A stretch of 64,000 nucleotides of DNA from Laspinema sp963821735. Lineage in GTDB: Bacteria; Cyanobacteriota; Cyanobacteriia; Cyanobacteriales; Laspinemataceae. Where the stretch lies: positions 958,800-1,022,799 of the forward strand of contig CAWGFK010000070.1 in NCBI GenBank assembly GCA_963821735.1, given 5' to 3'. The translations under genes were made by a program, and so were the position numbers. The notes below the pieces were generated by a model. That model did no database searches, was not told the DNA's origin, and worked only from the letters and a program-made list of their open reading frames with translations. This document shows positions 17,637 through 26,692 of this stretch, piece by piece (position 1 is the stretch's first letter; each line of letters starts with the position of its first letter).

Positions 17637-18062
17637 CTACCCATTAAACAACTCAAAAGTTTGCTGGCAAAAGATTTTCAACTTGTCCTGGACCTCAGCA
17701 ACTGGCTCCGTTGCCCCTACAAAGCGCCAGTTTTCCACCGTTGAAAATCGCCATTGTTGCCCTTGATGGTTGTAACCGGCTGATTCCACTCCGATCGCCC
17801 GGCGATCGCCATCTAAGGGGTCCTCATGAAACCGGATTTGAACTAAAATACTCCGACTCTGCAATGAGCGACTCCATCCGGGAAAGTGAAATCCAATATC
17901 AATAGAATCCGGATCCACCAGTTCCTGGGTATTCGGGTCATTCACCCAGGGTTTCAAATCCGCCCGTGCGTCAGGAAACTGTAACTTAAAAAGATTAACG
18001 ACTGCCGCTATTTTGCTGGCGAGTTCAAAATTTTTAACCTGTTCTGCTGCATTCACGCCCAA
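17637..18062 (-). CDS. Conserved-looking hypothetical protein
   Basis: 141 residues from GTG/ATG near 18062, no signal or membrane segment. It begins with a helical stretch (EQVKNFELASKIAAVVNLFKLQ) and continues into a beta-rich part with DIGFHFPGWSRSLQ, LVQIRFHEDP, RAIGVESAGYNHQGQQWRF. The composition is normal and the codon use matches neighbours, so it is probably real. I recognise no domain. The gene is convergent with the kinase gene across a repeat element and divergent from the next gene. Confidence 0.6.
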   Translation of the reverse strand: MGVNAAEQVKNFELASKIAAVVNLFKLQFPDARADLKPWVNDPNTQELVDPDSIDIGFHFPGWSRSLQSRSILVQIRFHEDPLDGDRRAIGVESAGYNHQGQQWRFSTVENWRFVGATEPVAEVQDKLKIFCQQTFELFNG

Positions 18063-18246
18063 TTATCCTCCACTCACGAATAGATATCGATGTTAAAACG
18101 GCTATATCGAGGGTCGTCAAAGACGACGCGGTAAAAATTTCATCAGTTTAAATGAACGGCACGGGGTGGCTTTAGGCCAAAATATTATGTTGATAACGGG
18201 TACCGCAAGTATGGGTACCGTTTCCGAACGAGTAGGAATTACACCC

Positions 18247-18633
18247 ATGTCTATACCCTGTCAAATCGTTGTAGAAGGAAATCCGGCAATTATCTATGCC
18301 AGTAGAAATGGAGCGCCGGACAAAGTTCGACGCATCCTCAAACCCTTTCTCGGTAAATTTTGCCAAGAACGAGAGGCGGCTGGAGAATACCACGATACAC
18401 CGGAGTGCTTAGTAGCCCAGATTGTAGTTCGTTTCGGCTTTGAAATCTGTGAAGATGATTTCTCTAACCTCAAAGTCAGTATGACTTACGACCCCAATGC
18501 AGAATACATCTACTCCGTAGAATCGGATTTAACCGTCCAGGTTTGGATTCCAGAAGAAGAGTATCGAAAAAATCCCGCTCTGGGATTGAAAGGTTGCCGT
18601 CTATTACCCGAGGAAGGTTGGAAAATCGATTAA
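18247..18633 (+). CDS. Conserved cyanobacterial hypothetical protein
   Basis: 128 residues from ATG 18247, preceded by AGGA at about 18232. In-frame ATG 18187 and GTG 18166 would extend it through low-complexity sequence with the GGGTACCG duplication, so they are less likely. Contains IVVEGNPAIIYASRNGAPDK, ILKPFLGKFCQERE, ECLVAQIVVRFGFEICEDDF and VQVWIPEEEYRKNP. I have a sense of this type as a short cyanobacterial protein of unknown function but cannot name a domain. Confidence 0.6.
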   Translation: MSIPCQIVVEGNPAIIYASRNGAPDKVRRILKPFLGKFCQEREAAGEYHDTPECLVAQIVVRFGFEICEDDFSNLKVSMTYDPNAEYIYSVESDLTVQVWIPEEEYRKNPALGLKGCRLLPEEGWKID

Positions 18634-18706
18634 CTGTGATCGGGCGGTCAATCGGTCAAAGTTGAGAGGGGCGCGAGGATTTGCCCCTATCCTGATGTTA
18701 GGACTT

Positions 18707-18832
18707 ACGCGCTAAGACTATAAATCAGGGTTTTATGTAGGGGCGCAATGCTTGCGCCCTCTTGTCTTGCGCCCTCTTGTCTCTTGTCTTGCGCCCTCTT
18801 GTTTCTTGCGCCTCTTCTTGTCTTCCTGATAC
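18707..18832. repeat. One-ended MITE relic plus TTGTCTTGCGCC minisatellite
   Basis: Begins with TTAGGACTTACGC, the same end motif as the element at 38540-38639. It contains TGTAGGGGCGCAATGCTTGC at 18736-18755, half of the perfect palindrome at 29771-29824. It then degenerates into four imperfect repeats of a CTTGTCTTGCGCCCT unit (about 18755-18825). No gene in 18634-18877. Confidence 0.65.
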
Positions 18833-18877
18833 TGTACCGAAACCCTGATCGAATGTGGAACAGCGATCGCCACCCCT

Positions 18878-21280
18878 TCACTCCCCCGGGGACGGAGAAC
18901 CCTTGAGTGCCAGATCCGGTAAGGAATTGGATGCAGGGAGAACACGAACCCGAGCGAATTTGAGGCCCGAGACTCCCGGTTGGGGTTCGACTGTACCAAA
19001 GTCTATCTTCTCGTCCACCCAACCTTCCCGGGCTAAATAGCGCAAATACTGTTCATATTCTTCCCATTCCTTGTTCGTCGCATAAACCACGGTTAACATC
19101 CCCGGACGGGTAATCCGATCGCCGGTTTGTGCTTCTACTCCCTTGTCAATTCGTTTTTTGACAATTTCATACCGGGTATCCCGGGTTCCTCGAACATCAA
19201 ACAGTTTTTCGGTCTTTTCATCATGGAAAATATCCACGGTGCAATCTTGCACCAAAACCAAATGGGTCACTTCCAGAGTCGTTTGGTAATCCGCTTGAAT
19301 TCTCAATGCCACCCGCGCACAGTCACAAACCGCGCGCAGTTGTTCATACCGTAAACTGTGCAAGTGAAAGCGCGAAAACGATGGATTAATCGCGGCTCCA
19401 GCATAAATCATGTGATCAATGCCATCGCTACATTCCACATCACAGTAATGGGGAATGATTTTCTGCATTTTCTCTTGCCAAATCTCCCAAGTGTCTCTTA
19501 AGCGCGCATTAATTTGATTAACCGTTTCGTCATAGCGCGATCGCGCCACATAAACGCACTCATGTTCATTATCACAAGCGGCTCGATAGGTTGCCACCGC
19601 CTCGGCAGCTAAGGGGGAGCAGTTGCAAAAATAGTCAAAATATCCTTCCAAATGCTCTTTCAAATACTCGATCGCCGTGACTTCTCCATCCACGGTGACC
19701 CCCTGCTGAATCCCCTCAATTCGTTCCAGCAGATCCAGTCTTAGTTGTTCAACAAAACTCTGTTCATCAGCGGCACAAACCGCTTCCACCACCGCTAACC
19801 CGAGGTGAAACTGCTCGATTAAATCGGCTTCGATTGCTCGATTTCGCTCGTCTGAGGACCCCCGAATATCCGATATTCCATACAGGGGATAAAGTTCTGG
19901 AAAAACGATCGCCTCCGGTGGCAATCCCCAACTGCGCCGTTCTAACTCCTGAACAAACCGCCATTCTACCGAGGGATGAATGTTGGTAAATTGGGTCAAC
20001 CGTTGTTGGACAATTTGGCGCAATGCTACCGTAAACGGTGCAATCAGTTCCTCTCCCCGGCGAATATCAATGGCATGGAAGTGATGGGGTTGAGACTTGG
20101 TTAACCCCACTAATCCCACCATTTGCTGGGATTTGGACGGCGATCGCCGTCCCAATCGGGAATCATTCCCACTCACCTGCACCACCAGGGGAATCAATAA
20201 CAAGGACCGCACTCCCGCCTCTACCAGTTGCTTTTCGCATTCTCCGGTCCAATCTGCGCTTAAATCGGTGACATTCCAGATCCGATTGGCGTCTGCTGCT
20301 TGCAGGAAGTGGGACCCTTGGAGGGAGTCCAGAGGATAACTGGTGACGCTCAAGTTTCTCGATTCGGTTTCCACAAACAGGCGGACGGGATCTCGCTCGG
20401 TACTCAGGATAAAACTGTTGTCACATCTAAACAGGGATTTGAGGTGCTGATTAATTTGCCGAAAGCGATCGGGACGTAAAATTGAGTGGGTGCTAATCAG
20501 TAACCGGGAAATCTGCCGAATGCTCTCCCGAACGGTGACATCCACTCCTTCTAGCAGGAGTAATCCCTCAACGTGATAATTCTCCCAACAGACTCGTTGT
20601 TCCAAGCTTTCCAGGGTGGAGAGGTCCGTCAAGCTTTCGGAATTTTCGGGTCGGGAGTGCTGTTGTAAGCGTAAATCTGCAAACTCATCTTGATCGGGAG
20701 CGAGGGGACTAATTTTGAGTCCTGCCGTATTCACCCAAAACTCGATTATCCTCGGTTCTGAGTAGTTTGGGCTATGAAAGCTGACGATCGCCGGTTCATC
20801 CCATCCCAACTCACTCTTGAGGTCAATTCCATAGCGATCGCCTAGAATTCTCAACAGCACCTGACGCCGATATAACTGTTTCAGGTCCTGGCGATCGTCT
20901 TCACTCAGGTGTTCCTGTAGCAAGTGATGCAACAACATTTGGCGATCGTCGAGACTTTGTTGTTCTAAACTCGCTTGAATTCCCGCCAGTTGGCACAAGG
21001 TTGGATTCCCATAACAAACGGTAAAATTTTGAGGTTCAACCGCTGCGATTAATAGTTTCGTCCCCCGTCCCAAGCGACTGAGACAGTCTAAATTGTCCTT
21101 CCAAATTCTAATTTTTTCCCCTTCCGACGACGCCGGTAAATCACCAGACAGGCGCTGCCACAGTGCATCCCCATCAGACAGTGATTCCGGATTTGCCGTC
21201 GGGGAAAACTCCCCGGAAAGCGGGTCTATCTCCCGATAGGAGTCTATACCTCTATTGAAGATTGACGGAGAATCATTCAT
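18878..21280 (-). CDS. Large GAF-domain-containing protein
   Basis: 800 residues, soluble. The region at about residues 255-420 (ISRLLISTHSILRPDRFRQI... NSFILSTERDP... AGVRSLLLIPLVV ... MVGLVGLTKSQPHHF) has the strand-helix order of a GAF sensory domain. A PAS-like segment may lie near 70-190 (LLIAAVEPQNFTVCYGNPTLCQLAG ... DRYGIDL). The C-terminal 300 residues are helical with conserved-looking Cys and His (YFDYFCNCSPLAAEAVATYRAACDNEHECVYVARSRYDE). No kinase, cyclase or HTH domain is visible, so the output is unknown. The stop region abuts repeat DNA. Confidence 0.75.
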   Translation of the reverse strand: MNDSPSIFNRGIDSYREIDPLSGEFSPTANPESLSDGDALWQRLSGDLPASSEGEKIRIWKDNLDCLSRLGRGTKLLIAAVEPQNFTVCYGNPTLCQLAGIQASLEQQSLDDRQMLLHHLLQEHLSEDDRQDLKQLYRRQVLLRILGDRYGIDLKSELGWDEPAIVSFHSPNYSEPRIIEFWVNTAGLKISPLAPDQDEFADLRLQQHSRPENSESLTDLSTLESLEQRVCWENYHVEGLLLLEGVDVTVRESIRQISRLLISTHSILRPDRFRQINQHLKSLFRCDNSFILSTERDPVRLFVETESRNLSVTSYPLDSLQGSHFLQAADANRIWNVTDLSADWTGECEKQLVEAGVRSLLLIPLVVQVSGNDSRLGRRSPSKSQQMVGLVGLTKSQPHHFHAIDIRRGEELIAPFTVALRQIVQQRLTQFTNIHPSVEWRFVQELERRSWGLPPEAIVFPELYPLYGISDIRGSSDERNRAIEADLIEQFHLGLAVVEAVCAADEQSFVEQLRLDLLERIEGIQQGVTVDGEVTAIEYLKEHLEGYFDYFCNCSPLAAEAVATYRAACDNEHECVYVARSRYDETVNQINARLRDTWEIWQEKMQKIIPHYCDVECSDGIDHMIYAGAAINPSFSRFHLHSLRYEQLRAVCDCARVALRIQADYQTTLEVTHLVLVQDCTVDIFHDEKTEKLFDVRGTRDTRYEIVKKRIDKGVEAQTGDRITRPGMLTVVYATNKEWEEYEQYLRYLAREGWVDEKIDFGTVEPQPGVSGLKFARVRVLPASNSLPDLALKGSPSPGE

Positions 21281-21959
21281 AATTTTGGGATAGATGCTGT
21301 TTGGGCCTGGTAGTCTTCACACTAATGCCGTTGGCTGGACTTTTGTTATTTTTAAACCCTGTATGAGGCAGATTGTGGAGAGACTCCCTGAGCTATTATT
21401 GGGTGACTCTGCTCCACCGAAGCTGCTTCACAATTAACCCGGTCTTTGATTTATTTTTGTTGACTGAAAGCCATCTTCTCACCAAGGTGATATAAAAGGC
21501 CCTTTTTATTTTCTTTGCTTAAATCATGATGATAGCCGATTTCGAGACAAGTGCCAAGTTAGAGGGCTCAGGCAGGGGGTAGGGATCCGGCAAAATTTTA
21601 GGCTATTTCTAGTCCCGGGGGAGAGTCTGGGTTGGAAACCTGGTTTCTTTACAAGCGCTGTAGCCATCAGCAGTTTTATCTAGGCCGTGAAAGCGGGTTT
21701 TTGTCCGCCTTTTTTGACGGCTGTACTGGCGTTCTAGGTAATGCATTTGCCGGTTCTATAGCGCTTACCAGCCTCATGGAGTGCGAGCATCTTGCTCGCT
21801 ATTTTTTTTGAGCGAGCAAGATCCAAAGCCTACGGCATAGCTTTGCTTACCGAACGCCTTAAAATGTACGGGAATAACTTTGGGAACCACTCTACGAACT
21901 TAAGAGGGAACGACTGAAGTCGTTACTACGAACTTTTCCGAACTTTAGAGAATACCCGA
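21281..21959. other. 679-bp non-coding spacer with hairpin repeats
   Basis: No credible gene. It holds a GAAACCTGGTTTC hairpin (about 21636-21648) and a GCGG/CCGC stem followed by TTTTTT (about 21693-21717) that could terminate plus-strand transcripts. A 12-bp perfect hairpin, ATCTTGCTCGCT / AGCGAGCAAGAT, lies at 21789-21822 and is part of a repeat shared with 29611-29680. A family A repeat arm lies at 21890-21933. Confidence 0.7.
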
Positions 21960-23468
21960 TTAATTAATGTTATATCCGAATAGATTGGGGTTGACTTCTG
22001 CCAACTTTAAATCGGATAAACCATACTCGGTCCAGCGGCGATCGACCATTGCGGCAACCTCTGGATCGGACTCTAAGGGTTCTCCCCATTCATGTTCGGT
22101 TTCGGGCGGAATTTTGGTGGTGGCATCGATACCCATGCGTCCGCCTAAGCCAATTTTTTCACTGGCAAAATCTAAACTATCAAAGGGAGTATTGGGTAAA
22201 ATAAAGACATCGCGCACGGGGTCAACTTTAGAAGAAATGGCCCAAACCACTTGGCGGGGGTCACGAATATTAATATCTTTATCTACCACAATGACAAATT
22301 TGGTGTAAGTAAACTGGGGTAAGGCACTCCAAAAGGCTAAGGCGGCCCGTCTCGCTTGGCCGGGATAGGCTTTATCAATGGAAATAATTGCTGCTTTGTA
22401 ACTCAGGGCTTCCATTGGTAGGAAAAAGTCTACAATTTCTGAGACTTGTTGTCGCAAAATTGGGGTATAAATGCGATTGAGGGCGATCGCCATCATCGCT
22501 TCTTCTTTGGGGGGACGTCCGCTAAAGGTGGTTAGATAAACCGGATTTTGGCGATGGGTCATGCAGTGAAAGCGGACCAAGGGTGAATCTTCAACCCCGC
22601 CATAATAGCCCATGTGGTCGCCAAAGGGTCCATCAGGGAGGACTTCCCCGGGAGTAATGGTGCCTTCTAGGACAAATTCTGAGTCTGCTGGAACTTCTAA
22701 ATCGACGGTTTTACATTTGGCGAGGGCGACCCCAGAACCGCCATAGAGTCCGGCAAATAGCCATTCGGACAAGTCTACGGGAATGGGGGTAGCAGCGGCC
22801 ATAATGATTAAGGGATCGACACCGAGGGCGATCGCAATTTCCAGTTTTTTACCCTGTTCTGCGGCTTTTCGCAAATGTCTGGCCCCACCGCGTACCGATA
22901 GCCAATGGACGGTCATGGTATTGTGAGATTGCAATTGCAAGCGATACACCCCGACATTGGGCGTTCCTGTCTCACAATCTTTGGTAATTACCAATCCCAA
23001 GGTGATGATTTTCCCTGCATCTTTGTAATAGGGACGAATTAAGGGTAACTGGTTTAAGTCTAAGTCATCCCCTTGAATCACCACTTGCTGACAGGCGGGG
23101 AAAAAGTCCCGTCCGGGTTTGGCCTTGAGAACATCAAAGAGCACTTTGCCAAACTCTACCGCCTGGGCAATTTTTTTCGGGGGTTTCGGCTGTTGTAAGA
23201 GGGCGAGTTTTCTGCCGAGTTCCTCTAATTCTAAGGGTTTTTCCATGTTCATCGCCCAACAGACCCGTTCCTCGGTCCCTAAGAGGTTGATTGCGACGGG
23301 ATGGGTCGATCCTTTAACATTCTCGAACAGGAGTGCAGGTCCTCCGGCTTGTAGCATCCGGTTGGAAATCTCGGCTATCTCTAAATCCGGGTCAACGCAG
23401 GTGGTAATCCGCCGGAGTTGTCCCCTATTTTCTAGGAGGTTGAGGAATTCCCGTAAATCTCGTGCCAT
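21960..23468 (-). CDS. ubiD: UbiD family prenyl-FMN-dependent decarboxylase
   Basis: 502 residues, full length for UbiD. These enzymes decarboxylate 3-polyprenyl-4-hydroxybenzoate using prenylated FMN; in cyanobacteria the homologue serves plastoquinone synthesis. Seen: MARDLREFLNLLENRGQLRR at the start, VYRLQLQSHNTMTVHW, ATPIPVDLSEWLFAGLYGG, the family signature PDGPFGDHMGYYGGVED, MTHRQNPVYLTTFSGRPPKEE and the C-terminal LGGRMGIDATTK. Transcribed divergently from the NYN-LOTUS gene with a 68-bp gap. HPPD, another prenylquinone gene, is 2 kb away. Confidence 0.93.
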   Translation of the reverse strand: MARDLREFLNLLENRGQLRRITTCVDPDLEIAEISNRMLQAGGPALLFENVKGSTHPVAINLLGTEERVCWAMNMEKPLELEELGRKLALLQQPKPPKKIAQAVEFGKVLFDVLKAKPGRDFFPACQQVVIQGDDLDLNQLPLIRPYYKDAGKIITLGLVITKDCETGTPNVGVYRLQLQSHNTMTVHWLSVRGGARHLRKAAEQGKKLEIAIALGVDPLIIMAAATPIPVDLSEWLFAGLYGGSGVALAKCKTVDLEVPADSEFVLEGTITPGEVLPDGPFGDHMGYYGGVEDSPLVRFHCMTHRQNPVYLTTFSGRPPKEEAMMAIALNRIYTPILRQQVSEIVDFFLPMEALSYKAAIISIDKAYPGQARRAALAFWSALPQFTYTKFVIVVDKDINIRDPRQVVWAISSKVDPVRDVFILPNTPFDSLDFASEKIGLGGRMGIDATTKIPPETEHEWGEPLESDPEVAAMVDRRWTEYGLSDLKLAEVNPNLFGYNIN

Positions 23469-23536
23469 GTTTATCCATCAATCGAGCTATCGTCTTTTAT
23501 TATGATGGAATACTGTCACTTTCTACGGGAATCGCT

Positions 23537-25375
23537 ATGCGAGACGATCCGAGTTTGACTGCTAATCAGGTATTAGAGGCGATCGCGCCATTAAGTCGTG
23601 CGATTTCTAAAACCCTTTGGATAGCCTATCAACACCATCCCGAATGGCTGCATGAAAAATTTAGAAATCAATCCTGGCATCGGGAAGAGTTTCAAGCAAA
23701 ATTGTCAGAAAAAATAGCAGCAGAGTTACGCCAAAATCATCAAGACATCGACAGCCTGATTCGGAGGGTGATTAAGCTTTTAGAAGCCTTTATGAAACCT
23801 CCATTTTTTGTATCTTATGAATTTTTAGAGTTAATCCAAAATTTTCGGACCTTACTTAAATTTCCAGAACAACTCGTCCGGGCAGACGAGGCCCTTTCAT
23901 CGGGAACCCTGACGGTGCAATCGGACCTTGAAACTCAAAGTTTAGAACAGTTTGCCATTCGCTTAGGCTTTAATTTGCCCGAAGCCCTTTCTCTGGGAAT
24001 GGCGGCCCAATTTAATGCGGCGAAAAACTTGACGATGGGCGGGATTGCGATTTTACTTTTAGATGCTGAAAATTTATCCTTAGATGAAGAATCAGAAAAA
24101 TTTTTAAAACAAGTTTGTCAATATGATTTACAAATTAAAATTGCCTTTGCTAATTGGCAAAGAATGGGGAAAAAGGATGTTCAACTCCATAAGCGGCATT
24201 ATGAACTGATTCATGTTCCACCGGGTAAAGATAGTGCTGATGTGAAAATGGCAACGGTGGGTTCCTCTATTTTTGTTCACTATCCCAATGCTAAGGAGGT
24301 GTTGGTTTGTTCGTCCGATGGGGTAATGACTCATTTATGTACAACGCTTCAGACTCACGGATTAACGGTGTATCTAGTTCGCAAACAAGGGAAACTTTTA
24401 ACGGTTCTCAATACGCAGACGGGTAAAACTCAAACTTATGGAATGGAGGAAATTAGCCCGGTTCTTTCGGTGGATGAATGCGTTAAAACGTTCAAGGGAA
24501 TCCTCAAAGCTGAACAGAAAAGAAGTGGCAAACAGTGGGTTAAGTTTTCGCGAATTTGTGCGGTGTTTCAGGACCGTTATCAAATCCCCTTGAGTCAGGT
24601 GGCGATCGCCTCGGAACCTGGGAAAAAAGCCCGGGACATTTTTTGCGATCGCCCGGATGATTTTGTCGTCCATCAAGTCCCGGGAGATTCCGAACTTTAC
24701 ATTGCTTTATTCGATTGTCTGGAGTTAAAATCAAGCCCCGGGGTTGATTCTCACCCTCTAAGTTTAAAACCCCCGACAATGCCACAGGGTTCTCTTCACA
24801 ATGGGTTTAATGGCAGAGAAGAAGTTGAACTAGCATTAGAACGGGCGATCGCCTCTATGCACAAGAAATATCCCGGAATGGCGATTTCTACCGGAATGCT
24901 GGGTTCAGAATTTAAAGAACTCTATGGTCAAAATCCCAATTGGATTATTAAAAAATTAGGACTGGGGGGAAATTTTAGTAAATTTTTACAGTCGAGTTCG
25001 AGATTTACCCTGACCCCATCCCCTCAAACGGGTGAAGTCATCATCTGCGAAAAACATAGTCATCTCCCTAAAGCTTTCACCCTGACCCCGGGAATCCCGT
25101 CTTCCTCTTCTTCCGTTGTCAATACCCCGGCAGACTTAGAACAATGTTTAAGAGAGTTACTCGTCAGATTAACCGAACATTCGTCGGTCAATTCCATTCC
25201 TCTTGCCTCCCTGGCGAGTGAATTTAACGCCCAATATGGAATTCCGATTACCCAGCTTATGAAACGCTTGAAAATAAAAGGAAAATTCACCCACTTTCTG
25301 GATTTATCTAAATCGTTTAAATTAAAAAAAATAGGGAAAGTGTATCAAGTCGCCCTCCTGTCCCCAACGCCTTAA
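23537..25375 (+). CDS. NYN (PIN-like) RNase domain plus three LOTUS/OST-HTH domains
   Basis: 612 residues from ATG 23537, which follows an ACGGGAATCG stretch; an upstream in-frame start would run into the ubiD gene. Residues 1-165 are helical. Residues 168-285 are a NYN domain with the acidic residues Asp176 (ILLLDAENL), Asp235 (KDSADVKM) and Asp261 (SSDGVM). Three winged LOTUS-like repeats follow: about 320-410 (KTFKGILKAEQKR...ISQVAIAS), 430-520 (LERAIASMHKKYPG...KFLQSSSRFTL) and 530-612 (LRELLVRLTEHSSV...HFLDLSKSFKL). NYN domains cut RNA and LOTUS domains bind RNA or protein partners. The target is unknown. Confidence 0.8.
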   Translation: MRDDPSLTANQVLEAIAPLSRAISKTLWIAYQHHPEWLHEKFRNQSWHREEFQAKLSEKIAAELRQNHQDIDSLIRRVIKLLEAFMKPPFFVSYEFLELIQNFRTLLKFPEQLVRADEALSSGTLTVQSDLETQSLEQFAIRLGFNLPEALSLGMAAQFNAAKNLTMGGIAILLLDAENLSLDEESEKFLKQVCQYDLQIKIAFANWQRMGKKDVQLHKRHYELIHVPPGKDSADVKMATVGSSIFVHYPNAKEVLVCSSDGVMTHLCTTLQTHGLTVYLVRKQGKLLTVLNTQTGKTQTYGMEEISPVLSVDECVKTFKGILKAEQKRSGKQWVKFSRICAVFQDRYQIPLSQVAIASEPGKKARDIFCDRPDDFVVHQVPGDSELYIALFDCLELKSSPGVDSHPLSLKPPTMPQGSLHNGFNGREEVELALERAIASMHKKYPGMAISTGMLGSEFKELYGQNPNWIIKKLGLGGNFSKFLQSSSRFTLTPSPQTGEVIICEKHSHLPKAFTLTPGIPSSSSSVVNTPADLEQCLRELLVRLTEHSSVNSIPLASLASEFNAQYGIPITQLMKRLKIKGKFTHFLDLSKSFKLKKIGKVYQVALLSPTP

Positions 25376-25447
25376 CCCCTCCGATTTTTGAGGAAACGAG
25401 TAAAATTAAAGGGCATTAGAGTCATTGAGGACAGTGATATCGGATTC

Positions 25448-26581
25448 ATGGAAATCGATCACATTCACTTTTACGTTAAAGATGCTACAGCACAACGGGA
25501 CTGGTTCGTAGATTACCTCGGATTTGAGGCAGTCGCCAGTTTCACCCACACCGACACTCACACGGAACTGATTCAAAGTGGTTTAGTTCGGTTTGCACTT
25601 TCTTCACCCTTGTCTGTTGCTTCTCCGGTGGCGGAATATCTCGATCGCCATCCTCCAGGAGTCGCAGATATTGCCTTTGCTGTTGAGGATATACCATCCT
25701 GCTTGGATCAAGCAACGGCTGCCGGTGCAAAAGTCTTACAACCCATACAGGAACAACCTCCATCTTTTCCCCCCTTAAAATGGGCAAAAATTGCCGGATG
25801 GGGAGAACTCAGTCATACCTTAATTCAACGGTTTGACTCCCCTAATGCCATCCCTCGTATCCCTGAACAGATTTATCCTATTTTAACAGATGAACCCCTT
25901 GAAAAATCAAGCTACTTACCCCAAAAAAATTTACATCAACCTAACTCACCCCTTCTTTCTCCAAGTCTTTATCTCACGATTGACCATTTTGTTCTAAATG
26001 TCGAAAAAGGAGACTTGAAAACCGCTTTATCTTGGTATGAAAAGGTGCTGGGATTTAAAGGTCAGCAAACTTTTGATATTCAAACCGAACGGTCTGGATT
26101 ACACTCTCAGGTGATGATTTATCCCGAAAGTTCCATTCAGTTTCCCATTAATGAACCGACCTCTGAAACCTCTCAAGTCCAGGAATTTTTAGAGATAAAT
26201 CGAGGGCCGGGGATTCAGCATATTGCTTTAAAAACGAATCATATTCTGAAAACCGTTGCTCAGTTACAAAAAAATGGAGTCTCGTTTATTGATGTGCCAC
26301 CCACCTATTATGCAACCCTGCGCCAACGTCTGGGGTTTGATGAAGGGTCGGCAGAGTGGCAGGACATTGAAAGGAAAAAAATTTTAGTCGATTGGCATCC
26401 TGAAACCCCCAATTCCCTGTTATTGCAAACCTTTACTCAACCCATTTTTGAACAACCCACTTTCTTTTTTGAAGTGATTGAACGTCGGCAGGAGGCGGCA
26501 GGATTTGGAGAGGGAAATTTTCAAGCCTTATTTGAGGCGATCGAACGAGAACAACTGAAACGGGAGGAATATTTGCCCTAA
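25448..26581 (+). CDS. hppD: 4-hydroxyphenylpyruvate dioxygenase
   Basis: 377 residues from ATG 25448, which starts directly at the family's EIDHIHFYVKDA strand; TTG 25388 would add 20 unlike residues. The enzyme makes homogentisate, precursor of tocopherol (and in some lineages plastoquinone). Two VOC half-barrels are visible. The iron ligands are His of IDHFVLNV (about 179), His of GIQHIALKT (about 257) and Glu of FFFEVIER (about 341). It ends with the C-terminal gate helix EGNFQALFEAIEREQLKREEYL. It follows the NYN-LOTUS gene by 72 bp on the same strand and ends before a bidirectional hairpin. Confidence 0.9.
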   Translation: MEIDHIHFYVKDATAQRDWFVDYLGFEAVASFTHTDTHTELIQSGLVRFALSSPLSVASPVAEYLDRHPPGVADIAFAVEDIPSCLDQATAAGAKVLQPIQEQPPSFPPLKWAKIAGWGELSHTLIQRFDSPNAIPRIPEQIYPILTDEPLEKSSYLPQKNLHQPNSPLLSPSLYLTIDHFVLNVEKGDLKTALSWYEKVLGFKGQQTFDIQTERSGLHSQVMIYPESSIQFPINEPTSETSQVQEFLEINRGPGIQHIALKTNHILKTVAQLQKNGVSFIDVPPTYYATLRQRLGFDEGSAEWQDIERKKILVDWHPETPNSLLLQTFTQPIFEQPTFFFEVIERRQEAAGFGEGNFQALFEAIEREQLKREEYLP

Positions 26582-26624
26582 TCTCCCCAACCGAACAAGG
26601 TTGAGGTCCCGAAGACCAAAAACT

Positions 26625-26676
26625 GGGTTTTTTACCTAAATTTGTGACAAATTGCCAAAAATGGGGTAAAAAACCC
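26625..26676. terminator. Bidirectional hairpin between convergent genes
   Basis: GGGTTTTTTACC (26625-26636) and GGTAAAAAACCC (26665-26676) form a perfect 12-bp stem, with T-rich or A-rich arms on both strands. It separates hppD from the convergent caspase-like gene. The flanking AACTGGG / CCCGGTT extends the pairing imperfectly and ties it to the GAAACC/GGTTTC repeat family. Confidence 0.7.
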
Positions 26677-26692
26677 GGTTTCTAACCCCCGG

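Noticed and set aside
18705..19022. Arg/Gly-rich minus-strand frames over the CTTGCGCCCT repeats
   Set aside because: Low-complexity translation of a minisatellite that overlaps the end of the GAF protein gene.
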